Below, one piece after another: positions 44,049-59,000 of a DNA stretch of 64,000 bases (positions are counted from its first letter, which is position 1; every line of letters begins with the position of its first letter). Source of the stretch: Cordia subcordata (Eukaryota > Streptophyta > Magnoliopsida > Boraginales > Cordiaceae); contig JAPTOF010000010.1 of assembly GCA_028554755.1 (NCBI GenBank), forward strand, positions 5,802,001 to 5,866,000, read 5' to 3'. Both the position numbers and the translations under genes were made by a program. A model generated the notes under the pieces. That model was given only the letters and a program-made list of their open reading frames with translations. It searched no databases and was not told where the DNA came from.

Positions 44049-47000
44049 ATGGTATTCTTTTTGTTTTTCTCATCTTTTTTGTATTATTTTCTAATTTTCT
44101 GAGCTGAAAAAGGAATTTTTATGCACAAAATTTGGTTAATTTTCTGTTTGTGCATTGTTTATGATTCTCTTTTATCATGTTTGATTTCTTTTTGAAATAA
44201 TGGAGTTCATAGAATTTGAACTTGGAAAACATGGGTGCTGTGGGCGAAGAATCTTGTCAAAGTACTTCATGATTTAGCTGAGCTAAGCTGAATCAGCTTT
44301 TCGCAAAAAAATTGTCGTAATTTTTTGGTGTATAATATTTTATGAAATATTGTTTTATATCTGGATTAATCCGTGTGTTGCATAGCTTAAAAATAACTAT
44401 AAGTCTTGGTGCAATTATTTTGATTTAGCTAAATTATGCTCTGTTTTAAAGCGTACAGAAAAAAGATAAATTTTGTTTAGTTATTTTGGAACCTATTGCG
44501 ATCTAGCTGAATTAAGCAGCATACAATGGCGTATAAATAAGTGAAACTCTTGATGCAATTGTTTCTTTTGTAAGTAATGTGATTTTGCTGAATTAAATCA
44601 TGTTGCACATATGAAAGTAATCGTAATGTATGTGCAACTTTTGAAATTTATTGTGAAGAGTTAGCTGAACTATGCTCTGTTCCATTGTGTACATGTAAGT
44701 GAAGTTCTTGGTGCAATTATTTTGGAATGTATCACGTTTTAGGGCTTGTTTTAAAGTGCTTTTTTTAATAGCATTTGAAAAGAAATACTTTTTTGATAAG
44801 CAAAAACTTATGGCTTCTAGAAAAAATTGTATTTGAGCTTTTTTTCAGAGCTTTAGTTTTTTTGGAAGCTAAGCCAAATAGTTAGAAAAAAAGTGCTCTT
44901 TCCTTAAAAAAAAGGCCAATCCAAACAGGTCCTTCGCTGAATTAAGCTGCATTGCATGATGTAGAAATAAGTATAAGTCTCATTGCAATTATTTTGGTGA
45001 GTATTTTAATTCAGCTGAATTAAGACGTATTGCTTGGGTTAAAACTAATTGTAACTTTGGTGCAATTTATATTGCGATTAGCAGAAATTAAGCTGTGTTA
45101 CATAGCATAATACTATTCACAAATTTTAGTGAAGTTCGAAAAAAGTATTGCCATTTAGCTGTATTAAGCCTTGTTGCATAGTGTAAAAATAAAGAGAAAT
45201 CTTGATCCAGTTATTTGTTTCATAAGTTGTTAACAGATCAGTTAGTTGTTGATGGCCCGTTTAGATTGGATGGTTTTAGACAAGGAAGGCATTTAGGCAT
45301 CTTTCTTTGCCTTCTAGCTGATGGCCTGCACAGAAATGCAGAGCAGACTTGTGCATATATGTAGTGACAGATAGACAATTGAAGCAGCAGATACGAATAA
45401 TAAAAAGATGCTCTATCTTTTGCCTAATAATATAGATCAGGGAACTTGGATTAACATATTTGTAGTAGAAATTATGCAATGCATTTAATTCTCTTCTTTT
45501 GGTTAGGGCAATAAACTTAACACTTGCTGTGCAAAAAAAAAAAAAGCAAACTTAACACTTAGATTGAGCTTGCGGGGTTCATTGAAGTATTTTTTATTTT
45601 TTGAGTATTGTCCAAAATATGCTTCTTGAATTAACAGCTATTGTGGATGGCTTGCTCAATCCTCTTTGGTGGTTGACAACTATGGGCTCTTATTTATGTA
45701 GAATAGATTTTAGGTCTTAAACTGCTTTATGTGCAGAACCTGAATTCTTCAATATCCATAGTATTCTGAGTGGAACTTCAAATTCTTATAGATCATATTA
45801 CTCACTCCTGAGAAATAATAGAGAAATATTTGTCAAAAGAAACAATTTGACAAGTCTCGAAAAGTTGCCCTGTGGAGAAGGTTGAATCTCCTAAGTTTGA
45901 GGTTATGAATTCTTTAATTATATGCCAAACTGCATATTGCTTCTTGACATGGGTTGCATTTTGAGAAATTGCACATGGTAATATGAACAAGCTTATTATG
46001 GTCATTTTTGCATCATGTTACAAGTTCTTGCAGTTGCCTATTTCTCCCCTCCTTTTAGAGTGTGCATATTCATTCTTATACAAATGGTTTCACTATTGAA
46101 TCTTGTATATTTTTTTCTAAGCAAGTGAATCTATATATTTGAAAACATGTAATGCTGTGCTTCTTCCTTGCCATAGCTATGGTACTGAAGGACTGATGTG
46201 GTAATCATTATTCATGCAGAGTGTTTCTGCCGGTATTGTGGTTGGATCACATGTCTGGGTGGAGGATCTGGATGTAGCTTGGATAGATGGGGTAGTTGTA
46301 GGAGTTAATGGCGAAGAGATTGGAGTAAACTGCAGCTCAGGGAAGACCGTAAGTTTCATAATAATTATGATGTAATAAGGAGTGGAAAATTCCATTATTC
46401 ATAAGTATGCTTATAAAGCTCGTTTATTCAACTTGTAGTAAGCTTTAATGTTATTTGCTAGTTCTCTCTTTCCTGGTTTATGTCAGGTTTCATAATTGTT
46501 TATAAATATGCAAATAACATTGGACTTATCTATCATACTGACCTCTTTGAATGTCTGAAATGTCCTGTCTGTGTATATATCCCTTTGTGTGAATTTGAGT
46601 GTTTGTTTATTTTGATGCATTCCTTTGTCTTTTCCCCTTTTCTTCATTTTCCTGATATTATCCGATAACGTTGTGTGTAGTAAGGAGATGGTTCTTTCTC
46701 TTTACAAATGTTAGGAAGTTGATGTTTAGCTCCAAATTTTAAGCCTTTTAATGTGGTGTGAAGGCATTCATGGAGTCTTCGATGTTTCTTGGAGGAGCAA
46801 GGTAGATAATGTTGACGGAGATGCAGAAGAAGTGAGCTTCCTTAGCAATGTAGATGTCTGATTGTGGCAAAGGAGTCCATTAAAGGATATAAAAATAGAA
46901 AAGTGGGTAGTTGCATGAAAGGAAAGAGTTAATTTGACTTTTGACTTTTTTTAATTGGTTTGGACCTCTTTATCTACGTCACAAGCAGTTTCTTTAGGCT

Positions 47001-50000
47001 AGTGATCAGTGAGTGGTCCATGTTCTCCTGATAGAGCTGAGAAAGGTTTACCAGTTGACAGGCCTCAGCCATAGCTATTAATGTTATCTAGTCTCTGAGG
47101 TGGTCTAAGTTCATTTTTATATTTTTAAAATAAAACTGGCTTGCTTCTGATTTGAGGTTGAGGCTTTTGACCATCGAGATGGGGCTGACATCCTGAGCTA
47201 ATTTGGGTTATTGCTTACCAATTATTACACGTCCCTATTTATTTGGAATGAAACAAATATAATTCAACCCCTCTCCGGAGATTCTCTTTAGTCCAGGGAA
47301 TCATAGCTATTCATCAATTTGATGGCAAAAATTCTCCTTAATCTCCTAGCGTTTACTAAGGATTGGGATATGCTTTAAGAGATTCTATGAGGTCAAAAAA
47401 TATTTAGTGAAATGTAAAGTCAAGAAACACCAGAGTTGGCTCTTCTTTGACATAAGTCTTGAATGGGTGTTAATGGTCATATCCAGTACCCAAGGCACTA
47501 AAGTTGGCCATTATTTGATTATTGATACAATTCTTGGATGTGGTATTGTTAATGATCATATCCAGTGCACAAGGCCCGTGCAAATAACAGAACCCGGAGA
47601 ACATTGCTGGAAGTTGCTGTTCAGTGGTTGGTATAAAGTTCTAACAGAGAAATATGTTTTGTGGAGATCAGTGGACTTGTGAATTCTACATACAAATATA
47701 TGTGAGAGAGAGGGTGATGGATGCTTTCTTTTTCTCCATATATATATATGTATCGGGCCGCCCCGGGGGGGGGGTGAGAAGTAATTAATTTTGTATGTCA
47801 TAATGCTAATTGGCGGTAAACCCAAGATTTGGAATTTGCTATATTTTCTGTCATGATGTTAAGTGAACTGTCGTGTCAGTTTTGTCATGAAGATATGTAG
47901 TTCAGGTTTTATACTTGCAACATGCTGAAGACAATATGTCCTCCTTCAATACTGTCGCATAATGTCTTTTAGTAAACAGGGTTTTACATATTTCTTCAAG
48001 GTGTGATCATTTCAATATTAGAAAAAGTTTGAGATAATAATATGTTTTTCATGGAGCTCCTTTACTGGTATGCTTTAGGTTACAGCGAGCATACACCATG
48101 TATATCCAAAAGACGAAGACGCCCCTGAGTGTGGTGTGGATGACATGACAAAGCTTTCATATCTGCATGAACCAGGTGTTTTGCAGAATTTGAGGAGTAG
48201 ATATGACATTAATGAAATTTATGTGAGTAGAATATCTGTGTTACTCTCTGTTTTCTCTTTCAATCTTCATAAACATAATATCACTTACCTTCTCATTTAT
48301 CATTCCACTTTTGCTCCTTCACCACCCAAAGAAAAGAAAAAGAAAAAGAATGAGAAGAAAAGAACAAAATATTCTGTAACTGCATAAACTTATGCAGTTG
48401 ACACGCTTATCTTCTTTTTATTTTTTATTTTTCAGACTTATACAGGTAATATATTGATTGCTGTGAATCCTTTCCAAAGGCTACCTCATTTATACGAGAA
48501 GCATGTGATGGAAAAATACAAAGGAGCAGCCATTGGAGAGCTCAGTCCTCACCCTTTTGCTATTGCTGATGCTGCTTACAGGCAATCTTTTAATGTTCTC
48601 ACTGAGTGCTCGATTACTTTTAATATGCATTCCTGAGCAAATTCTCTTCTGACTGCAGACAGATGATCAATGAAGGGATAAGCCAATCAATATTGGTTAG
48701 TGGAGAGAGTGGAGCAGGCAAAACAGAAAGCACAAAGATGCTTATGCAATATCTTGCCTATATGGGGGGGAGAGCTGCGTCTGAGGGGCGGTCAGTGGAG
48801 CAGCAAGTCCTTGAGGTTGCACTTCTTAACTGACGTGCTCTTGGTTGGCTTTATGGTCTTATGGTCATCACTGTATTGATATGCATGTCCTTGTGAAAGA
48901 TGAATATAACGCTGATAAGATGAGTAGTTTGTCAATTTTGCTTGATATATCTGTTACTTGATATATCTGTTTGTTCTTTGGCTCTTTTACTTTTTCAGTC
49001 AAATCCTGTTTTGGAAGCATTTGGCAATGCAAAGACGGTCCGAAACAACAATTCAAGGTATGCAGAGCTCTTGGTTTAAGTGGCCTTTTACTTGAACGTG
49101 GAAGTTTCATATTTAATACACAATTAAATAGTCATTATTGCACTTTTACGAACCAATGCGTGTATCTTTACAGTCGTTTTGGTAAGTTTGTGGAGCTTCA
49201 GTTTGATCAAAGGGGAAGAATCTGTGGAGCTGCTATCCGAACTTATTTGCTGGAACGATCACGTGTTTGTCAAGTCTCTGATCCTGAGAGAAATTATCAT
49301 TGCTTCTACATGCTTTGTGCTGCACCACCAGAGGTAAATTTATTTTGTGTATATCTAGTTGAATTTCTGTTTTGAATTGCCAAAATGTAGATTTTGACAA
49401 AAGCCATCAGTCCTTTATCATTTTTTCTACTGAGCTTTGCCCAATGCCCAATGACAATCTTTACCACTTCGTACATTTTCAGATTCTGTTTATCTAGGTG
49501 GAATAGAGAGACTTTTTTTTCCCTGGGGAAGTTTGTTTTTCCCTGGTAGGCTCATTGTAGAGTTATGAAGAAAGGGTCAAAGTATTCTCCCTAAATTTGG
49601 AAAAGTTGGATTCTTTCAGCAGCTATGTGTTGTGTTCTCTGGGAAATTCTTGAGCATTTTCAAACATGTGAAAAATCTTACAAAGGCTGTCTCTAAATCT
49701 GCCAGAGGATATTCTACATTATTTCATTTTCTTCCTTCATTTTCCTTGAAACAAAATGAGCCACAAGGAGACAATCCCAATGAAGATACATCTGCTATGA
49801 TATATATTTGAGTGCACTTGAAAAAAGTACCGATGGAGATACATCTTGAAAGATATATATATATGAATGCCAATATTTTTCAGTTTCCCTTATCATTACT
49901 TGTAAGATGGGATGGTTTCCTCGTATACATTATGGGCAAAGGATGATGGGTGCCTTTTGTGGAATTGACTAGAAAACCTGCTACAAGATTGGCCTGCCTT

Positions 50001-53000
50001 GTTATGCTGATTGTATTTTAGTCTCTGTTTTTCCTTTTCCATATGTAAATAAGAGTATAGGAGGTCATCTTATCGTGTATCTTACGCCTCTATTCTATTT
50101 ATGAAATTTTGCTTCTATCAAGAATAGGACAATTGATATCATCTGGAGTGCAAGAGAGACTGTTGCAGAAAACTTGCACAAGAAGAGGGGAAATTCTGAT
50201 TTAGTCAGAAAATAAACTGGAGACAATTTTACTAGTATAGACTGAAAATCATGTGCCATTGTATTCTGATATGCTTCTGGAATGAAATTTTAGAATTTCT
50301 CATGTTTTTAAGTGGTAACAGTATTTTGGTTATTGTGTTGTTTTGCAACGATTTTCTTTTCCTGGAGTTCATGAGTCTTCAGATAATGGCCTAAATTTGT
50401 CAGTTTTTTCCAGTGCTGGTGTTTTCCAGGAGAGCATAGAGTCAATAACCACCAAATTCTATTATGTTTATACTTTCAAGTTACTATACTAATAAGATTA
50501 GAAAGCTCTGCAGCTTACAATTAAGCATGAAACTTATTAACAATTCCAACTGTTAATGTGGCATTTCGTAGTTTCAGATTAAAATTTCATTTTGTTTAAT
50601 AAACTTGAGGTGGTAGCATGCTTGATTTTCCCAAATTTGAATTTTGTGAATCATAGATAAAAGTAGTTAAGTACCTTGCACACCATCTACACCAAAGAAA
50701 TTATTTTGAAGCTTCAACCCTCTGAGTTTTTCTTTTCCTTTTCTCCCTTTTCTGTGCCTTGTTATTGTACTTACCTCTGTAATTCACTTGAGTCTGCTCA
50801 TAGGATGTCAAGAAATACAAATTGGGAAATCCAAGGATGTTTCATTACCTCAACCAATCTAATTTTTATGAATTAGATGGGATGGATGAATCCAAAGAAT
50901 ACCTCGCAACTAGGAGGGCAATGGATGTTGTTGGGATCAATTCTGATGAACAGGTATTGAAATACAAGTACTATGTCTTTGTAAATGGATTGCTTATACA
51001 AGGCATCTACTTAAGATTTGTCTTTGCAGGAAGCAATTTTCAGGGTTGTGGCAGCAATTCTTCACTTGGGTAACATTGAGTTTGCCAAGGGTGGTGAAAC
51101 AGATTCTGCAGAACCTAAGGATGATCAGTCTCGCGTGCATCTAAAAACCGCAGCTGAGCTTTTCATGTTGGTGATTTCTTCTATTATAATCTATTATTCT
51201 CTTAGTTTTCCATGTCTAATAGGCAACAAAAGTCCAATTTTTATGATCTAAGTTCTACTTTAGGTGTGATGAGAAGTCTCTGGAAGACTCCTTGTGCAAA
51301 CGTGTTATGGTAACACGTGATGAGACCATAACAAAATCGCTTGACCCAGGCGCTGCAGCTCTCAGTCGAGACGCTCTGGCGAAAATTGTCTATTCAAGAT
51401 TGTTTGACTGGTTGGTTGTATATGAAGCTAAAATATGATTAATACTTCTTTGTTCTCTGTGATTAAGTCACTTATTTGGGTCTCTTGCTAATGATCAGGC
51501 TAGTGAACAAGATTAACAATTCCATTGGGCAAGATCCTGAATCAAAATTTTTAATTGGGGTTCTGGATATTTATGGCTTTGAGAGTTTCAAGACAAACAG
51601 GTGCTTAACTGGTACGCTTTTGTTTTCAACATTTGTGGAATTTTCTTATTGCAGAACACTGCATGAAAGAACTTTCTTTTTGTCCGATAAAGATATGCTC
51701 TATAGGGACTTGAAAATCTAGTTCTACATTCTACTTCGGTAACCATATTGCAGCATGTTGTACTTTATAGCGATTGTTACTCTATTCAGTTTATTTGGAG
51801 TGGCTGCTATGCTTTATGCAAACCAATTTGGTTTCTAATTTAGTTTGCAACCTGGTCACAAGTTTCAGTTAAACCTTTCTCATGTTGATTGTTTTCTGAT
51901 CGTGTTTAATCTCTTCCATGTGCAGCTTTGAGCAATTCTGTATCAATTTGACTAATGAGAAACTGCAGCAACATTTCAATCAGGTTTGAATATACACGTT
52001 AAAAATGAGTCAACAATATGTGAAATTGTGAACCCATTATAGGACTGCTAATCTAAAAATAATCACATGTAATTCAAATGAAGACTTATTAACCCATTCT
52101 TGTACTCAACAATCTATTTCGTGCAGCATGTTTTCAAGATGGAGCAGGAAGAGTATACAAAAGAAGAAATTGACTGGAGTTACATTGAGTTTGTTGATAA
52201 TCAAGATATTCTTGACCTAATTGAAAAGGTTTGCATTTATTTTTAAGTTTCTAACCTCAACTCCACTTTTGTCCAAGTACAGTACGTGTCTATACTCTTG
52301 CTATATGCTGTATCTTGGAGGGTATTCTAGTTCATTCTTTGTCACGCTCTTGATCTGGCTACTACATACTGCCCCCTCTGTGGTTCTCTTTTGTCTGTCA
52401 CACCTTATCGTTTGATCCATAAGCCTGTAACTCTTGCTACCTGACAGAAGTGAATCTAAATGAAGAGGTTTTTCATAGCTGTCTTTAATTTTTACTCCTT
52501 TCACACACACACACACATGTACGCACACAAATACCACTCTGTTCATCCCCCACTCACTCACACAAACGCACACATGCATATATACATCTTCTATCTGCTG
52601 TTAGAAACAGAGCATGCATGTACTGTTTCTTATCTATGGTAATGGGATATGATCTTCCATGACGGGATTCTTATATACAATCAATTCATAGTTAGGATTG
52701 TCTTTATGCTTTACTTTCTGAGTTTTGCCTCATTGTCATTTTTTCTAGATTAAACTTTACATATAAGTAGGGCTTACTCATCTACTGCCAAATAATTACT
52801 TTGAATTAGATATACCAGGGAATCATGTGTCTTGTTCAAGCACTCTCTGATCTTGTTTTCTAATATATGCCACCTCTTTTGTTGGCATCTCACTATGGCA
52901 ATGTTGAAGAAGACAAATATGTATAACGTAAAGCTGCTGATCAGAAGAATACCAGATTTGTGGTTAAATTCAACATTGCCTCATAATTTATGTTTATTTA

Positions 53001-56000
53001 TATCACGCCATATTTTTGTTGCTTATGATATTTTTTGATATTTTCAGAAACCAGGTGGCATCATTGCTCTTCTTGATGAGGCATGGTAAGTGTATACTTG
53101 GATCAGGCGACCTATCTCCATCATCCCCAATCTCCTCTCAACCCCCTGCCCATTTTTATCTCTGTAAGAAGTCTTAGAAGCAGTGTCATGACCTTTTGGA
53201 GCTTCTCATACTTCTTGAAATGTTTGCTCTTTTCTTGCAGTATGTTTCCAAGATCAACACATGAAACTTTTGTGCAAAAGCTATACCAGACATATAAAGA
53301 TCATAAGCGCTTCAGCAAGCCAAAATTGTCTAGGACTGACTTCACCATTCACCATTATGCTGGCGAAGTATGTATAGCTCAGTAATCCTTCTTTTGGAGT
53401 TTCTCTAGAAGTAACTAGATTGTGAAAACATGTAGCAACAAAAGGAGTTATTCAATGCTTATGGTGTGTTTGATGTGTTAAATTCTAATTCCAGGTCACT
53501 TATCAAACTGAACTTTTTTTGGATAAGAACAAAGATTATGTTGTTGCTGAGCATCAAGCCCTCCTCAGTGCTTCAAGATGCTCCTTTGTTTCAGGCTTGT
53601 TCCCACCCTTGCGTGAAGAAACTTCCAAAACATCTAAATTCTCTTCTATTGGTTCTCAATTTAAGGTCTCTTTTGTTCCATTAATCTTGATCCATTTGAA
53701 TAATTTCATTCTTTCACTTTTTGTTGTTTGATTTTTGTCTTCTACTTTATACAGCAACAACTCCAAGCTTTGCTTGATATTCTTAGTGCAACAGAGCCGC
53801 ACTATGTTCGTTGTGTCAAACCAAATAATTTACTGAAACCATCTATATTCGAGAATCAGAATGTGCTCCAGCAACTCCGTTGTGGTGTGAGTTTTCTAGT
53901 GACTGACCGCTGACCCTTGCATATCTAGCTGCATCTGCCAACCCTGCTAATCTGATTGCGATGTCATTCAGGGAGTCATGGAGGCAATCAGAATCAGTTG
54001 TGCTGGATTTCCCACTCGGAAGATGTTCAATGAATTCTTGGGCCGTTTCAAGATCCTTGGACCTGAAGTTTTAAGGGGAGGGTACTGGAATTGTCTTTAT
54101 ATTCTTGAAGCTTCTCAAGTTATTTTCTCAGGATGGTAATCAAGTATAACTTCGTACTAAATTGGTTTCATGTTCTTTCCTCTATTGGTAGCTACGATGA
54201 GGTTGCTGCTTGTAAGAGGCTTTTGGAGAAAGCTGATATAAAAGGTTATCAGGTAATTTTTATTCATTACAGATGTAAGTTTTACCCTTTTGCTAATGCT
54301 GGGTGAAGTTTTCCTAGTGGGGAATTTCCTTGGATGCTGCCCATTGCTCGAATTCCTAGTCCCGTTGACATAGAAGTCACTTGGGGATTTCTCAAATATG
54401 TCCAGGGTAATCCCTTCTGTTATCTACTTATCAGAACTGGATGGAAAATGCTCATGTTACCACCGCACGACTGCAGGGGCAAGTTCAAGATTTTTGTTCT
54501 GTGGGGACTGAAAATATTCAATTTAATATCATACACAAATAATCTTATTCACCAGAGGTTAAGTTGATTTTTCAGACTAAAAGTACGCATATTTACAAAG
54601 AACATTTAGGGTGACTGGGGACTGCAGCCCCCAGAACTGCCATTGCTATCATGAAATTCACATCTAGTGGTTTAGACTACAGAATATGAATACTGACGTA
54701 TAAGTCACCATCACTGATTTCTGTATCAAATAACCACCATTTTGCCACAAGAACCCATTACTAACTCACAATACTAATGCCCCATTTGATCAAAGCTCAC
54801 AGTCATCTCTGCCATGCATTAGCTTTTGCTAAAGTGCCCCAGACTATTGCATCTAAACCCTTGCCAAACCCCTAGTCACAAGCCAATTGACACCACCAAT
54901 GCCACAATAGCCGAATCCAAAGTAAGTGTTATCAAAGCAGCTCAAAGAGATTGTCCTCTGGCTGTGGCTAGCCCGTCTGGGTTGGATACAGCAGGAATGT
55001 TTATATAGCTTAAATATGGCAGCAGATTGAACTCAAAGCAGATGCTTCTCCGTCCCATCAAGTATATATATGATTGTATCCCATATGTTGGTTGCACTGA
55101 CCCTTCCGCCTCTGGATTTGAGGATGGTATTAGATGGTGATGGTGGCAAGGTGGGTTGTTGTTGGTCTGTAGCGGAGATAGTGGCATTAATGGTGGTGCA
55201 ATACCACAATGTGGGGAAGTTGGATTGTGTGATGGGTGTTGGGTTTAGTTGCTACATTTGTTTGTCAATGTGCTAAGTCTCAGAGGGGAGGCTGAAATGG
55301 GTGGTTGACAGATGCAGCATGGTTACTGCTGCTACCAGCATGTTGGAAGAAAACAAAAATGTAGGTTGAGGAGAGAGAAGGAAGAAAGACAATAAATGGA
55401 AAAGATAAAAGACCAAGGGAAAGCAGAAAAAGTAAAGTGAAAACAAATGGAAGGAAAAGAAAGTGCTTTTTATTTTTGGCCCTTGAAACAATATCAAGTG
55501 ACAGTCAAACAATGGCCTCTCCGTCCACATCTAACAAGTTGATGGTAGAAGGGACCAATTTGGGAATTCTAAGAAATATTGCAGCCTACTAATGGGACTC
55601 TGGGAATATTGGCGACAAGAAATACTAGTTGATAACTAAGATTTGAGTAGTTTATATGGGAATTCAACGTAGCAACTCGTTTTCCTTGAATCTGCCTGAT
55701 TAAGCATTAATTGGCTGTTTTTGGATTGTTTAATGTGCTTTTACGTTGGACATTCAGAAAACAGATAACCTATCACAAAATTTAGTGCCACAACTCTATC
55801 ACATGTCACAATTGTTTTGTCTATAATTCAGTTGTCTAACCTTGTGGCTGAGCTCCAGGCCGAGTTTAAGCTGACACTATTTATTACAGATTGGTAAAAC
55901 AAAAATTTTTCTCAGAGCTGGGCAGATGGCTGAGCTAGACGCTCACAGAAATCAGGTCCTTGGAAGATCAGCATGCATTATCCAGAAGAAGGTTCGATCA

Positions 56001-59000
56001 TACATTGCGCGCAAAAACTTTCTCTCATTACGTATTGCATCCATACAAGTCCAAGCTTTGTGTAGAGGTATTGCCTGATTTCTGATGATTTTTTTATTTA
56101 TTTTCCAAGTTAATTTTATTGAGGAGATAAAATGCAAGTGAACAAATTAAGTGGGTAACCACTTTTTCTGAATCTTTAAGGTCAAGTTGCTCGCAATCTC
56201 TATGAGTGCATGAGGAGGGAGGCTGCTTCTGTTAGGATTCAACAAGATGCAAGAATGTTTGTTGCAAGGAAATCTTACAGAAGATTGTGTTCTTCAGCTG
56301 TTTCCATTCAAACAGGAATGCGTGGAATGGCTGCTCGTGTCAATCTGCAATATAGGAAACAAACACAAGCTGCTATCCACATCCAGGTTGGTACATGGGC
56401 CTGTTGATTGTATTTTTCATGGTACCTCCCACTTTCTTTGACTTACATTAGAACATATTAACCCTAAAAGTCATTGTTTGTCTGTAAATTTAGTTGGGAT
56501 AACTTGGGTTGATTAGATTGTTGTCTACATTATAGAAATAACTAACTCTGATTTCCTTTGATCTGGCTAACATCACCCTAAGAGAGTTTAGTTTTGTTAA
56601 ATCTTACGCAAGAGGTTCAGAAGGGATTACAAGTTGATGGTATCTATTGAAAGTGTAGGAAAGGGATTTTAAGGAAACAGCAGTGGGCTCTTTTGTTGCA
56701 TGCCAACTTTAGTTATCGATGTAATTTTGATTTAATCAATTATCTAATTGTTTATTCTTACTTTTTTTTTTTCAAACTACTGGAGGTAATATCAATCGTT
56801 AATCATTTGACACATATTGTTGAGGGTGTTGTTTATTGCCTATACCATCTAATAGTATCAAGCGAACTTCTAAATTCATTGTCATGCCAGATTGATACTA
56901 GGATGATCGGTCTCTGTTTCTTTATCAACCAAAGCGTTTTTTGCAGAGTCACTGCCGTGGATACTTGGCCCGCCTTCATTATATGAGGTTAAAAAGAGCA
57001 GCAATTTCTGTTCAATGTGCATGGAGAGGAAAAATGGCCAGACGAGAACTAAGGAAGCTTAGAATGGTGAGAGCTTCTATCATTAATTCTAAATAGATCT
57101 TAGTTATAACAAAAATTTTTTTTTGTTTAGCTTGCTTGCGAACCAGCCTGGTTGCGAGGCCAAACAATGAGTCTGACCAAGGCATATCAAGCAAAACCAA
57201 AGAAAGCCTTATCCCACTAGGTGGAATCAGTTATTTAAAGCATACTAGTGAATTTTATTTTACTGGAAGTGTTGCCATAAGATGATATTTTCTTAGGTAT
57301 TATCTGCACCCTCATGATGCTGTTGCATATATTTATACAGTTCGGTGATCTCTTGTCGCCAAAGCTATTTCAAGCTCGTGTCTATTTCGATTATTTTGAC
57401 AATCTTAAACTCATATAGATATAGAACTCAGTTATGAAACTGTATGTGGTCTGGGGTTGTATCTGTTATTTCTCTCAATTCCATCATGAATTAACTCTCT
57501 AAGAACAACCCCCCTTTCCCCTAATGTGGGATAACAAAAAATCAGAAGAGAAAGCTCAACCTACATCCGTCAAGACGTTGAATTTTCCTTTTCTATCTTA
57601 GGCTGCAAAGGAAACTGGCGCCCTTCAAGCTGCCAAAAGTTTGCTGGAAAAGCAAGTTGAAGAACTGACTTGGAGACTACAATTGGAGAAATGCTTGAGG
57701 GTAAGTATTAGTTCTTTCACTTTGACTTTCTAAATGACATTTGAGCCTGTTCAACACCTTGTAAATCATGTCATTCACATGCATGATCTAGTGATATTTT
57801 GAGTTTATAATGGTCTGGACAAGCAAGCCTTTTGGTTGAAAATTAAGCTATGATCTGGTATGAAGAATTCATAGTGACAAGAATTCACTTGCTTTTGGTA
57901 TTTGGTGTTATTGGGTTACTCAAAGCACTTCTCTAGTAGTAAATATGCCCGACAATTTATGTTTCTTTTGGCATCATGTGCTTAGAGTATTGTGACATGT
58001 ATCGGAAAGCTAAAGTAATTTTAAACATTCAATTACCATTCTCCTAAATTAGCAAAATATGCATATTCAAATTAAAGAATTGACTTGGCAATTTGATTTG
58101 ATTGTTGTTTTTCAACTTTCTCATATCTAAATCTAAATATCCACATTACAGATTCTATAAGAAATTAGAGCTTGTGATATGGCTTTCAGGGATGTCATTC
58201 TTGTATGACAACCTCATATAATAGCTTGAGGGGTTTTCGTTTATCTATATGTTATGTTCAACATGCCTGCTCACGTGTAAGTGATATTTCTTTTGACTGA
58301 GGCTTACACATGGACACATTCTCTTTGGTGGTTTTGGTACCATAAATAACCATCTCATTTTAAAACTTTAAGATATCAGAGAGGGGTTTATTTATTTATT
58401 TATTGTCTTCAATACTGCTTAATCCATCTATGTATTTATGAGTATATTTTATCCAGTAGAAACAACTACCATTACTTTAAGGAATATAGGTTATTCTTGA
58501 TATGATTTTCTAAGTGACATCTTGACAACCACAGATGTGAGTTTGACTGATCTGTCAAATGGTAAATACTGTTGCAACCGTCTATGATTTGGTTCCATAT
58601 TCTGAGTGCTTTTGCTTAGTTCTCATATAAGTATTCTCTTATCCTGTAATCATTTTGATACAGAACTTCTCAATTTTTTGTAGCATATGAAGTGATAAAT
58701 AGTGTATGCATTGTCATGATTTCATGGAAGAGAAGCTTCCCTATACAGCTTCTGATAGAATTTTGGTAAAAATTAGCAGAAAATCGAACTTCATTGGTAT
58801 CTGGCCTCTGCTTTTTCAGATTTAATGTCCTAATGTTAAAGACCCTCTCTGTAGGCTGACATGGAGGAAGCCAAGAATCAGGAAAATTCAAAATTACGGT
58901 CTGCTCTGGAGGAAATGCAGCTTCAATTTCAAGAAACCAAGGCACTGCTTATGAAGGAACATGGGGCTTCTGATATGGCATCTGAGCGAGCTTCCGTCAC

